Part shown: positions 54,201 through 61,281 of the stretch, piece by piece | Layout: each line of letters opens with the position of its first letter | Position numbering within the stretch: the stretch's first letter is position 1 | Origin: Paenarthrobacter sp. A20 | GTDB lineage: Bacteria > Actinomycetota > Actinomycetes > Actinomycetales > Micrococcaceae | NCBI RefSeq assembly: GCF_024168825.1 | Contig: NZ_JALJWH010000001.1 | Span: 1,736,001-1,800,000, forward strand | Direction: 5' to 3' | DNA length: 64,000 nt | Translations under genes and position numbers: made by a program | The notes under the pieces: generated by a model | What the model saw: only the letters and a program-made list of their open reading frames with translations | The model's database searches: none | Told to the model about the DNA's origin: nothing

Positions 54201-56167
54201 AGTACGCGGTCGTGGGTGATGTCCTCGATCTTCCAACTGGTGGCTCCAAGGGCGAAGACGTCGCCCACCCTGGACTCGTACACCATCTCTTCATCGAGCT
54301 CGCCAACGCGGCGTCCGCCCTTGGCTGCGCGAGCCGAAGCTGTGGGTTCACTTCCGTCTGTGCCGCCGGGGGAGGACGATCCCTCAACTTCCGTACCGAT
54401 GATGTACACGCCGAACAGCCCGCGGTCCGGGATGGTTCCACCCGACGTAACAGCCAAGCGTTGGGCGCCGGGCCTGCCCTCGATGGTCCCTGCGTGTCGA
54501 TCCCAGATGATCCGGGGCCGTAGCTCAGCGAATTCGTCGGAAGGATACCTGCCCGCCAACAGGTCCAGCGTGGCCTCAAACGCGGAGCGGGGCAGGCTCG
54601 CGAACGGCGCTGATCGCCGAACCGTGCTGAACCAGTCCTCGACGTCGATACTTCCCAACGCGGTTGCCGCGACTGTCTGCTGGGCAAGGATGTCCAAGGG
54701 ATTGGTGGGGATGCTCAAGCGTTCAATCTGCCCGCTCAGCATGCGTTCCACTGTGACACTGGTGTGCAGGAGATCAGCTCTGTGCTTGGGGAACAATACG
54801 CCCTCGGAAATCTCGCCCACCTGGTGGCCGGCACGCCCCACGCGTTGGAGGCCACTGGCCACCGACGGCGGAGACTCCACTTGGATGACCAGGTCCACGG
54901 CACCCATATCGATGCCGAGTTCCAGTGACGAGGTTGCCACGACGCAGCGCAGTCTGCCGGATTTGAGGTCGTCCTCGATCATGGCGCGCTGGTCCTTGGA
55001 AACGGAGCCGTGGTGTGCGCGCGCCAGCACGGGATCTGCGCCGGTAGTGCTCCCCGCCTGCGCCATCATATGGGCCGGGGTGGCGGTGGACGCCGGAACG
55101 CCGGGGTTCGTCCCGGAGCCAGCCCAATCTCCACCGCCAACCGCCATCAACTGGCGTTCGGCGTAGATTTCATTGAGCCGTGCCGTCAGGCGCTCGGAAA
55201 GGCGCCGGGAGTTGGCGAAGACAATGGTGGATTGCTTGGACAGGACCAGGTCAACGATCTGTTCCTCCACGTGGGGCCAGATGGAGGCCTGCGGCTGCAG
55301 GCCAGACGCGGGGCCGGAATCGAACGCTCCGGCCGCCCCCTGCAGGTCCGACATGTCCTCTACAGGAACTGTGACAGTAAGGTTCCAGTTCTTCTTGGAC
55401 GGGGGTGCCACGATCTCCACTGGTGCTTGGCCCGCCAGGAACTGGGCCACCAATTCACGCGGTTGGACGGTAGCTGAGAGTCCGATGCGCTGAGCAGGTT
55501 TAGGCAGCAGGGCATCGAGGCGCTCCAAGGAAACGGCAAGATGTGCCCCGCGCTTGGTGCCGGCCACAGCGTGCACTTCGTCGATGATGATGGTGTCCAC
55601 TTCGCTGAGCGTCTCCCGGGCACGGGAGGTCAGCATCAGGAACAGGGACTCCGGTGTGGTGATGAGGATGTCCGGAGGGCTGGTCAACAGCGTGCGGCGA
55701 TCCGCCGCCGTCGTATCTCCTGAACGGACGCCGACGGTGACCAGCGGAGCGGGCAGCCCCAAACGCTTGGCGGTCTGCGTGATGCCGATCAGAGGTGCGC
55801 GCAGGTTGCGTTCGACGTCTACGCCCAGCGCCTTGAGCGGTGAAATATAGAGGACGCGTGTTTTCGTTTTGGGGCGCCTGGCGCGACCCTTGCCGTTCGC
55901 TGGGACGGATTCCAATCCCGGTAGTGCATCTGACGGCGTGGAATGCAGCCGGTCCAGGGCCCACAGGAAAGCCGCGAGGGTTTTACCGGAACCGGTGGGG
56001 GCTACTACCAGTGCATGCGAGCCTGACGAAATCGCGTTCCAGGCCCCGTCCTGCGCGGGCGTGGGCTCGGAAAAAGCGCCGAGGAACCATTCCCTGGTTG
56101 CCTGGCTGAAACGGCTGATGGCGCCATCCGACGCCTGCGGCTGCTGCATTCCTCCATCATGCCCCAC
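51212..56167 (-). CDS. lhr: ATP-dependent helicase Lhr (long form)
   Basis: A 1651-residue SF2 helicase. Motifs in the first part are APTGSGKTLAAFL (Walker A, about 56-68), TTPESLFLMLTS, IIDEVHAVAGTKRG (motif II), LSATVQP (motif III) and QRVGRAGHQVGEISEG (motif VI). The Lhr core with WH and beta-barrel domains follows, then a long C-terminal extension with winged-helix repeats (DPLGDLVSRYARTHGPFTAS, RYGVVTRGSVMAENIIGGFG). Length is in the upper range for the family. Lhr unwinds DNA/RNA hybrids in repair. The start is GTG at 56167 or ATG at 56149; neither has an ideally spaced ribosome site. It is followed by the overlapping nei gene. Confidence 0.96.
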   Translation of the reverse strand: MGHDGGMQQPQASDGAISRFSQATREWFLGAFSEPTPAQDGAWNAISSGSHALVVAPTGSGKTLAAFLWALDRLHSTPSDALPGLESVPANGKGRARRPKTKTRVLYISPLKALGVDVERNLRAPLIGITQTAKRLGLPAPLVTVGVRSGDTTAADRRTLLTSPPDILITTPESLFLMLTSRARETLSEVDTIIIDEVHAVAGTKRGAHLAVSLERLDALLPKPAQRIGLSATVQPRELVAQFLAGQAPVEIVAPPSKKNWNLTVTVPVEDMSDLQGAAGAFDSGPASGLQPQASIWPHVEEQIVDLVLSKQSTIVFANSRRLSERLTARLNEIYAERQLMAVGGGDWAGSGTNPGVPASTATPAHMMAQAGSTTGADPVLARAHHGSVSKDQRAMIEDDLKSGRLRCVVATSSLELGIDMGAVDLVIQVESPPSVASGLQRVGRAGHQVGEISEGVLFPKHRADLLHTSVTVERMLSGQIERLSIPTNPLDILAQQTVAATALGSIDVEDWFSTVRRSAPFASLPRSAFEATLDLLAGRYPSDEFAELRPRIIWDRHAGTIEGRPGAQRLAVTSGGTIPDRGLFGVYIIGTEVEGSSSPGGTDGSEPTASARAAKGGRRVGELDEEMVYESRVGDVFALGATSWKIEDITHDRVLVSPAFGQPGKLPFWKGDSLGRPVDLGRALGAFIRELSAADEAPAMERCQASGLDAFAASNLLQYLREQKDATEIVPSDRTLVVERFHDELGDWRVVLHSPFGMPVHAPWALAVGQRLQQRYGLDGSAMAADDGIVLRVPMMEDEPPGAELFLFDPEELEQIVTAEVGGSALFASRFRECAARALLLPRQNPAKRQPLWQQRQRSAQLLDVARKYPSFPIVLETVRECLQDVYDLPALKDIAASVERRELRIVETTTQQPSPFAKSLLFGYVAQFLYEGDSPLAERRAAALALDSTLLNELLGRVELRELLDAAVIDSTEMELQRLAPDRRVRGMEGVADLLRLLGPLSVEEVAERLEGVEPAEVEGVEELEETPPAAPPGTVTDAGSHLAALQKANRALKVTIGGVERFSAVEDAARLRDAIGVPLPMGVPLAFIEPVHDPLGDLVSRYARTHGPFTASEAAARLGLGVAVVNTALKRLAGDGRVVEGEFRPHVVAPKATAEGADPELMTLDAPPSSEWCDAEVLRKLRRRSLAALRAEVEPVDTAAYGRFLPAWQNVTAPGKSRSQALRGLDGIITAVDQLSGVPIPASAWEPLVLASRVADYKPAMLDELMAAGELLWSGAGSLPGNDGWISLHVADSAELTLNPSPEFEPGDAQQRLLEHFSAGGGYFFRQLTEVAGGMDSVLSDDAVVSALWDLVWAGRVTGDTFAPVRAMIAGGKTAHRQVAKAPRARAPRLSRLGRSHGTGLLGSPGLTGGRYGSVSSGIAPAPPSAVGRWSALPAPELDPTIHARGTAELLLDRYGVVTRGSVMAENIIGGFGLMYKVLARLEEAGRCRRGYFIEHLGAAQFAVPATVDRLRSFTEDARISKAEPSALALAATDPANPYGAALPWPALSVDAGSGHRPGRKAGALVVMVDGVLVLYVERGGKTLLTFSQDDAVLALAAQALVDVVRRGAVDKLFMEKVNGHDLLETPIAVALAAAGAYSTPKGLRIRA

Positions 56168-56204
56168 GGCCCCGACAGAATAAGCCGGAGCCGTAGGGAC
56201 AAGG

Positions 56205-56837
56205 TCAGACTGCCTGGAACGCGGTGATGGTCAGGAGCTTGATGCCGGCGTTGCTGCACGCATCGTGCGGCTCGGCGACGAACAGCGATGCGGTGTCGTT
56301 CGGCGGGTAGATACGGAAGCCGGCCGCTGGGACCTTGGTGCAATCGCCGTAGTTACCGGCCTGCGTGTAACGGATTTCAGCCCACGCCGACTTGCCCGGC
56401 GCCAGTTCGATCTTGGTGACCGGGGTGGTGGTTTCACGGGTTGCCGGTTCGCCGATCGGTTCACCACTGGCATCGGGGGTCAGGGAGACACCCGCGAAGC
56501 CTTCCAGGACGCAGCTTGTGCTCCCGGAGTTCGTCAAGATCAACTTTTCGTAGATGCTGCCCGCCGCTCCGCCGCCGGTGGAGTCAGTGGCCGCAGTCAA
56601 TGACGCAGCTTTGCACAGGGTGGAGTCTGCTGACGTGGCAGTGGCCGACGACGATGGCGTCGTTGTAGCCGTTGCAGAAGGTGAACTGGGCGTCGCCGAG
56701 GCCGACGGAGTCGAAGTGGTGGGCGGGGCACTACTTGTTCCCGCCGGGCTGGGGCTGGGCCCACAGCCGGCCAGGAGCAGCAGCGAAGCGGCCGCCGTCG
56801 TCGTCACAAGTCCTGTTTTAATGCGCTGAGTCCACAT
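56205..56837 (-). CDS. DUF4232 lipoprotein
   Basis: A 210-residue lipoprotein. The signal peptide ends at the lipobox LLAGC (Cys at about 25). A Ser/Thr/Pro/Ala-rich linker of about 50 residues follows, then the DUF4232 domain: IYEKLILTNSGSTSCVLEGF, AGVSLTPDASGEPIGEPATR, SAWAEIRYTQAGNYGDCTKV and a C-terminal Cys. The domain is probably an extracytoplasmic beta-sandwich stabilised by disulfides; function is unknown. The start at 56837 is set by the signal peptide. It is upstream of lhr on the same strand, 38 bp before its start. Confidence 0.88.
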   Translation of the reverse strand: MWTQRIKTGLVTTTAAASLLLLAGCGPSPSPAGTSSAPPTTSTPSASATPSSPSATATTTPSSSATATSADSTLCKAASLTAATDSTGGGAAGSIYEKLILTNSGSTSCVLEGFAGVSLTPDASGEPIGEPATRETTTPVTKIELAPGKSAWAEIRYTQAGNYGDCTKVPAAGFRIYPPNDTASLFVAEPHDACSNAGIKLLTITAFQAV

Positions 56838-56941
56838 GGGCACCAGCCTTGCGTTGGCCGTGACGCGAGTCAATTGAGCCACGGCCAAGTGCATGGATTG
56901 GCGCCCGGATCGTGATCTTCCGGACGCCAATCCAGCGTCAA

Positions 56942-57682
56942 TTACTTCGAGGAATCAGCCTTGGCCACTGCGGGCTTGGCCGCGCGGCTGCGGAAGAAGG
57001 CCGCACCGCCCAGACCCAGGCCAGCGATGCCGGCGATCAGGCCGGCCCAGCTGCGTGCCTGCGAGCCGTCGTCGGTGACCGCGGAGGCCTGCTCGGTGGA
57101 GACTGCTGTGGCAGCGTGGTGGTCGCCTTCCGCGGCAGCGGCGGTGATGGTGACCGACGGTGCCGGGGCCTTGAGCTCGTGCTCATCCTGCCCCTCCTTG
57201 GCGATCTCGGACCAGTCAGTCTGCCCCTGCTCGCAGGTCTGCAAAGTGGGGAAGTAAATGGTCTTGCCCGCTGCATCCGGCAGCTTGACTGACAGGACCA
57301 GTGCATCGCGCAGGTGCGGATCCAGCGGTGCCTTGGCCGTGTACACGATCTGGCTGGTCCTCTTGGTGATGGTGGTGCCGTCATCCAGCTTCTTGGGTTC
57401 GGCGAGGGTCTCTGTCACCTTCTCAACGGTCCAGTTCGGGTTGACAGTCGGCTGGGCGTCGTTCAATTCCTCGGGCAGTGAGATGGCGACTTTGGTGGTG
57501 CCGAAGGTGTCGCAACCGTGGGGTATGCCGAAGGTGACCAGCGCGTAGGAGTTTGCAGCAGTCTTGTTGGGATCTGCCCCAACATGCGCTGAGGCTCCGG
57601 CCAGGCCGGCCATCATCAGGGCGGCAGTTCCACCGGCGACAGCGGTGGCGGAAAGGGTGCGACGGAGGGCGGACTTGTTCAT
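56942..57682 (-). CDS. ycnI: YcnI-type copper-binding exported protein (DUF1775)
   Basis: A 246-residue secreted membrane-anchored protein. The signal peptide ends GASA and the mature protein starts with His (HVGADPNKTAANSYALVTFG), the residue that binds Cu(II) in characterised YcnI. DUF1775 features are FGIPHGCDTFGTTKVAISLP, NPNWTVEKVTETL, and SVKLPDAAGKTIYFPTLQTC with the conserved Trp. The C-terminus has a membrane helix (AGLIAGIAGLGLGGAAFF) and a basic tail. The start at 57682 is set by the signal peptide. It lies 119 bp downstream of a membrane protein on the same strand, likely a copper-handling unit. Confidence 0.93.
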   Translation of the reverse strand: MNKSALRRTLSATAVAGGTAALMMAGLAGASAHVGADPNKTAANSYALVTFGIPHGCDTFGTTKVAISLPEELNDAQPTVNPNWTVEKVTETLAEPKKLDDGTTITKRTSQIVYTAKAPLDPHLRDALVLSVKLPDAAGKTIYFPTLQTCEQGQTDWSEIAKEGQDEHELKAPAPSVTITAAAAEGDHHAATAVSTEQASAVTDDGSQARSWAGLIAGIAGLGLGGAAFFRSRAAKPAVAKADSSK

Positions 57683-57801
57683 GGGATTGCCTTTCGGGGG
57701 CGCCGGCGGAAGCGGCGCGGGGGTACGGGTTTGGGGCCCGTCACCATGCAAAGGCTTTGCGTTTGCGGCGCGCTGTTGCGACGCCGTGGTGCCGGGCGGA
57801 A

Positions 57802-58422
57802 CTAAGGAAGTACGACGACGGCGGGCGGGCCGCGTCGGCTGTCTTGCCTGAGGTTCCGCCAAGGGCGGGGGATGAAGACATCGGGCGTTCCCGGTGCGAC
57901 AGGCGAGGCGCCGGCGTCGGGCCTGAACACCAAGGTGGGCAGCGCCAGCAAGGGCCGGAGCCAGGCTGCGAGCTGCCAGAGGGCGTCCTCGCCCTTGGTC
58001 AGAATGACGGCAGAAGCAAAGGTAGCCAGGACGTGGCCCACCAGCATTATGGCGCCAAAAGCTGTCCCGAGCTCATGGGTGTGCGTCGCTGCGATGTCCA
58101 CCCCGGGGCTCAAGGCTTCGCCGCCGAGGTGGTGGTTCGCCCCCGGACCGATGGCCGTGATGGGGCTCAACGCGGTGAAGGCCTCGTGAAGTGCCAATTG
58201 TCCCGCGCCCAGGAGGCCTGCCATGGTAACGAGGTTCAACTTGAAACGGGTAGCCAGCGTGGCAACCAGGGCTGTCAGCGCTACGAGCGCCAGCAGGACC
58301 GGAGCTGTGGGCAGCGTTCCGCCGCCCGCAACGTGCGCCCCTGCAGCGAGAAGAACCACCACAAGCGAGATGACGCCCGACCGCAACGCATGGAAGGGAG
58401 CCCTGGTCCGCGATGAGCGCAC
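57802..58422 (-). CDS. Membrane protein associated with YcnI, His-containing
   Basis: A 206-residue membrane protein with about four or five helices (VISLVVVLLAAGAHVAGG, VLLALVALTALVATLATRF, TMAGLLGAGQLALHEAF, GAIMLVGHVLATFASAVILT). A loop between helices has GANHHLGGEALSPGVDIAAT then HTHELG, giving several His residues that could bind metal. The start is GTG at 58422 after a strong GGGAGGACC ribosome site. It precedes ycnI on the same strand, and similar pairs are common in actinobacteria. A role in copper handling is inferred from the neighbour. Confidence 0.78.
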   Translation of the reverse strand: MRSSRTRAPFHALRSGVISLVVVLLAAGAHVAGGGTLPTAPVLLALVALTALVATLATRFKLNLVTMAGLLGAGQLALHEAFTALSPITAIGPGANHHLGGEALSPGVDIAATHTHELGTAFGAIMLVGHVLATFASAVILTKGEDALWQLAAWLRPLLALPTLVFRPDAGASPVAPGTPDVFIPRPWRNLRQDSRRGPPAVVVLP

Positions 58423-58574
58423 GTGGTCCTCCCTGATCTCTTTGGCTGCTTGATTGTCGGCGTCTTGATTCTATCGGGAGTTCGGCGCCGAACAGGCCTC
58501 GGATGGGTGGCTATGTGGATACCTGCGCCGAGGGGCGGGATCTCGGGGCTTTGGAAGAGCCAAAGCGGCGGGAG

Positions 58575-59129
58575 CTAACCCCTCGCGCGCCGGACGAACG
58601 TGGGTTTCGGCGGTTCAGGCACCCTGGCTCCTGGCATGGAACGTCGACGGCGGAGCTCCAGTTTGAGGCTTTCCTCGCCGCGCGCCATTGCCCAGTGGTG
58701 ATTGGCAGAGAAGGCGGGTTTGAGAAGCCAGCTCAGCCGACGGAGCAGTGGTTTGGCTGCGCTGACCCGCCAATCGTAGGTGATGACGACTTCAGGTCCA
58801 TCCGTCTCGAACCGCCAGCGGCCCGTTCCGTTAAGGTCCCCTGTTGCCGTGAGGGCAAAGCCGTCGAGGGTCACAGGTTCGGTAACGGTGAGCCGCCAGC
58901 GCAGGGTGTATGGGAGCCAGCCCTTGGTGTGGAGGTCGAAGCTGGCGCCAACGCCGTCAGGTCCGCCGTCGGCGACATTAGTGACCGTGAGATAAACGGA
59001 GGGCCACCATTGCTTGAGCGTCGCTGCGTTGCCAAGGACGCTCACCACTTCCTCGCGTGTGCCGGCCACGCGCCACACGGTGACGAACGCGTAGTCGGTG
59101 CTTTTGCTTGTGGTAGTGGTCCCGGCCAT
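58575..59129 (-). CDS. SRPBCC (polyketide cyclase-like) protein
   Basis: A 184-residue helix-grip protein. The N-terminus YAFVTVWRVAGTREEVVSVL, TLKQWWPSVYLTVTNVADGG, and the middle TLRWRLTVTEPVTLDGFALT, GTGRWRFETDGPEVVITYDW are typical of START-like domains. It ends with a basic tail containing LKLELRRRRSMPG. GGAGG precedes the ATG at 59129. The ligand is unknown. It lies alone between ycnI and the kinase, on the same strand; the 152-bp gap before the membrane protein shows no gene. Confidence 0.82.
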   Translation of the reverse strand: MAGTTTTSKSTDYAFVTVWRVAGTREEVVSVLGNAATLKQWWPSVYLTVTNVADGGPDGVGASFDLHTKGWLPYTLRWRLTVTEPVTLDGFALTATGDLNGTGRWRFETDGPEVVITYDWRVSAAKPLLRRLSWLLKPAFSANHHWAMARGEESLKLELRRRRSMPGARVPEPPKPTFVRRARG

Positions 59130-59162
59130 GATTGCCTCCGCGATTAATCTACTCTTGGCTGC

Positions 59163-59215
59163 GCCGAAGGGTTAGATCCCATGCCTTGGGAAGTGCTGAG
59201 ATCTAACTCCTCGGC
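59163..59215 (-). terminator. Probable terminator of the Ser/Thr kinase gene
   Basis: Arms at 59163-59180 and 59198-59215 pair at 15 of 18 positions (GCCGAAGGGTTAGATC against GATCTAACTCCTCGGC). The hairpin starts 10 bp past the kinase stop on the minus strand. Confidence 0.65.
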
Positions 59216-59225
59216 GGTGGGAGGG

Positions 59226-61208
59226 CTACTCGCCCGAGTTCTCCCGGGACGTGATGCCGAAGGGAACGGACTGGAGTTCGGTGAAGTTTCCCACGCTGGC
59301 CCGGACCGTGCACTGCGGCGTGATCTGCAGAGCGGTGACGGTGAGTCCTGAGCTGTCCACTGCCAAAGCGCCGCCACAACCGTCGGCGAACCGCACTCCC
59401 TTTTCACCACCGGTCACCGCCGCGAGCATTTGCGATGGCTTACCTGAAGCCGGGCTCACGTAGAGCGGATTGAGTTCATCGGCACCGCCCGCCCACACCG
59501 GAACCAGCGTTATTTTCAGGGGGCTGGGCGTGACAACGCGGGCAGGCGTGCGGACCTCCACACCCTTGAGCCGTTGTACCGGGTAGGCCGTGCCTTTGAC
59601 CGCGGGGTTCTGCGTGGCGGCCGTGGTCGCGGCCGACCCGCTGCGGAGCCAGGCATCCATTGCTTTCTGGTCCGCGGGCGCCACCGGCACCTTGGCGGTC
59701 AGCTGCACGGATCCTCCGGCGGGGATCTCCACGCCGGACATCTTCCAGCCGCAGGCAACGTCCAAACCGGTGATGGAAGCCTGGTTACGGCTCACTGTGC
59801 CACCATCCCACGTCACAGCCGGGCAGGCATCGCCATCGGCAAGTCCGGGGATGACCTCCAGGAATTCACCGGACAACGGCGCTTTCTGCGCCGAGTAGGA
59901 CACCGTTAAGCGGACCCGACCGGAGGAAGGTTCATACGTGGCGCTTCGTGAAATGGTGAGCCCGGTCGGCAGGGCAGGGTCCTGCAACTGCGCCGACAAC
60001 TGTTGTCCAGGCGGAGTGGGAGCTGCCTGCGGGCCGGCGGGGGACAGGAGAACGAAGCCCACCACCATGGCCACGATCAGTAAGACCGCGCCACCGGCAA
60101 GGAGGAGCGCTTTGCGGGTCCGCCAGAACGGGGGCGCGTCTTTTTCCTTTGCCCGTTCCTCCGCCGGTGGGCGGACTTCTCGGCGCGGCATGGGGCGGGC
60201 AATGGTAGCGCTGCCGGCCTGCCCCAGGTCCGGAGCCACAGCATCGACGCCGGCAGGTGGGGCCGCTGCGAAGGCTGCAAGTTCGTCATCGGTAAAGGCG
60301 CCGCGGACGACGGTAGCGGGACGTTCGACGTCGTCGAACTCTTCCGGCGCTGTCCCCCGGAGAAGAGCGGCCTTGCCCGCAAGCCCGGGCGCAAGGCGTC
60401 GGAGCGTCGACGCAGCCTCACCGGCCGTCGGTCGCTGGTCGGGGTCTTTGGACAACAGCCGATCCAGGACGCCCCACAAGGCATCGTCCACCGGAATACG
60501 GGGCGGGCGCGAAGAGACATGGCGGTAAGCCACGCTGAAGTCCGTGCCCGGACCAGCGAAGGGAGTGCGCCCGGCAAGGAGTTCGTACAGCAGGACGCCT
60601 GTGGAATAGACATCTCCGGCGGGGCCTGACCGCCCCTGGCTGATGAGTTCGGGGGGCATGTACTGAGGAGTGCCGATCAGGCCTGTCGTCTGGCGGATTT
60701 TCTCGCCCACGACGTCGGAAATGCCGAAGTCGGACACCCTCACGTCCCCGGTTTCACGCTCGGACCACGGGCGGGCGAGGAGCACGTTGTCCGGCTTGAT
60801 ATCCCGATGCGTTACGCCTCGCGAATGGGCGAACGCGAGGGCGTCGAAGATTTCAGCGGCAACGTTCACAGCATCTTCGGGTGCCAGCGGTCCGGCTTCC
60901 TTGACCATGTCGCGCAACGAGCCGCCGGCGATGTAGTCCATGACGATGGCCAGCCGTTCGCCCTCCACCACCATGTCCCGCACGGTGACGATGTGGGAGT
61001 CCTGCAGTCCCAACAGCACGGATCGCTCGCGGACGAACCTCTCCACCAAGGACGGATCATCGGCATGCTCCGGACGCAGCACTTTGGCCGCCAACGTCCG
61101 GCCGTCCGTCGAAGTGACGGTCCAGACCTCGCCAACAGCACCGGAACCCACCCGTTCGCCGAAGCGGTAAGACGCTCCGAGCGCCTGCCCCGTCTGTGCC
61201 AATTGCAT
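59226..61208 (-). CDS. Membrane-bound serine/threonine protein kinase (PknB-like)
   Basis: A 660-residue receptor-like kinase. The kinase domain spans about 14-265: G-loop GERVGSGAVGEVW, Lys in AAKVLRPEH, THRDIKPDNVLL, VSDFGISDV, GTPQYMPPELIS. A cytosolic linker follows. One membrane helix (LLLAGGAVLLIVAMVVGFVL, about 365-388) precedes a 270-residue exported domain with Cys pairs (GDACPAVTW, GLDVACGWKM, ADGCGGALAV, ITPQCTVRA). There are no PASTA repeats, so it probably senses something other than peptidoglycan. The ATG at 61208 follows GGAGAG with 7-nt spacing. It lies 73 bp downstream of eccC and may belong to the type VII secretion cluster. Confidence 0.94.
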   Translation of the reverse strand: MQLAQTGQALGASYRFGERVGSGAVGEVWTVTSTDGRTLAAKVLRPEHADDPSLVERFVRERSVLLGLQDSHIVTVRDMVVEGERLAIVMDYIAGGSLRDMVKEAGPLAPEDAVNVAAEIFDALAFAHSRGVTHRDIKPDNVLLARPWSERETGDVRVSDFGISDVVGEKIRQTTGLIGTPQYMPPELISQGRSGPAGDVYSTGVLLYELLAGRTPFAGPGTDFSVAYRHVSSRPPRIPVDDALWGVLDRLLSKDPDQRPTAGEAASTLRRLAPGLAGKAALLRGTAPEEFDDVERPATVVRGAFTDDELAAFAAAPPAGVDAVAPDLGQAGSATIARPMPRREVRPPAEERAKEKDAPPFWRTRKALLLAGGAVLLIVAMVVGFVLLSPAGPQAAPTPPGQQLSAQLQDPALPTGLTISRSATYEPSSGRVRLTVSYSAQKAPLSGEFLEVIPGLADGDACPAVTWDGGTVSRNQASITGLDVACGWKMSGVEIPAGGSVQLTAKVPVAPADQKAMDAWLRSGSAATTAATQNPAVKGTAYPVQRLKGVEVRTPARVVTPSPLKITLVPVWAGGADELNPLYVSPASGKPSQMLAAVTGGEKGVRFADGCGGALAVDSSGLTVTALQITPQCTVRASVGNFTELQSVPFGITSRENSGE

Positions 61209-61281
61209 GTCCGTACTCTCCAAAGCTGTCGATCAGTTCTCTCCAAGGCCACCCAGCGCAAGGCGCCTACTGCCCGTCGGC

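Noticed and set aside
53544..55166. A 540-codon open frame on the plus strand
   Set aside because: It is antisense to lhr, whose helicase motifs are intact through this region.
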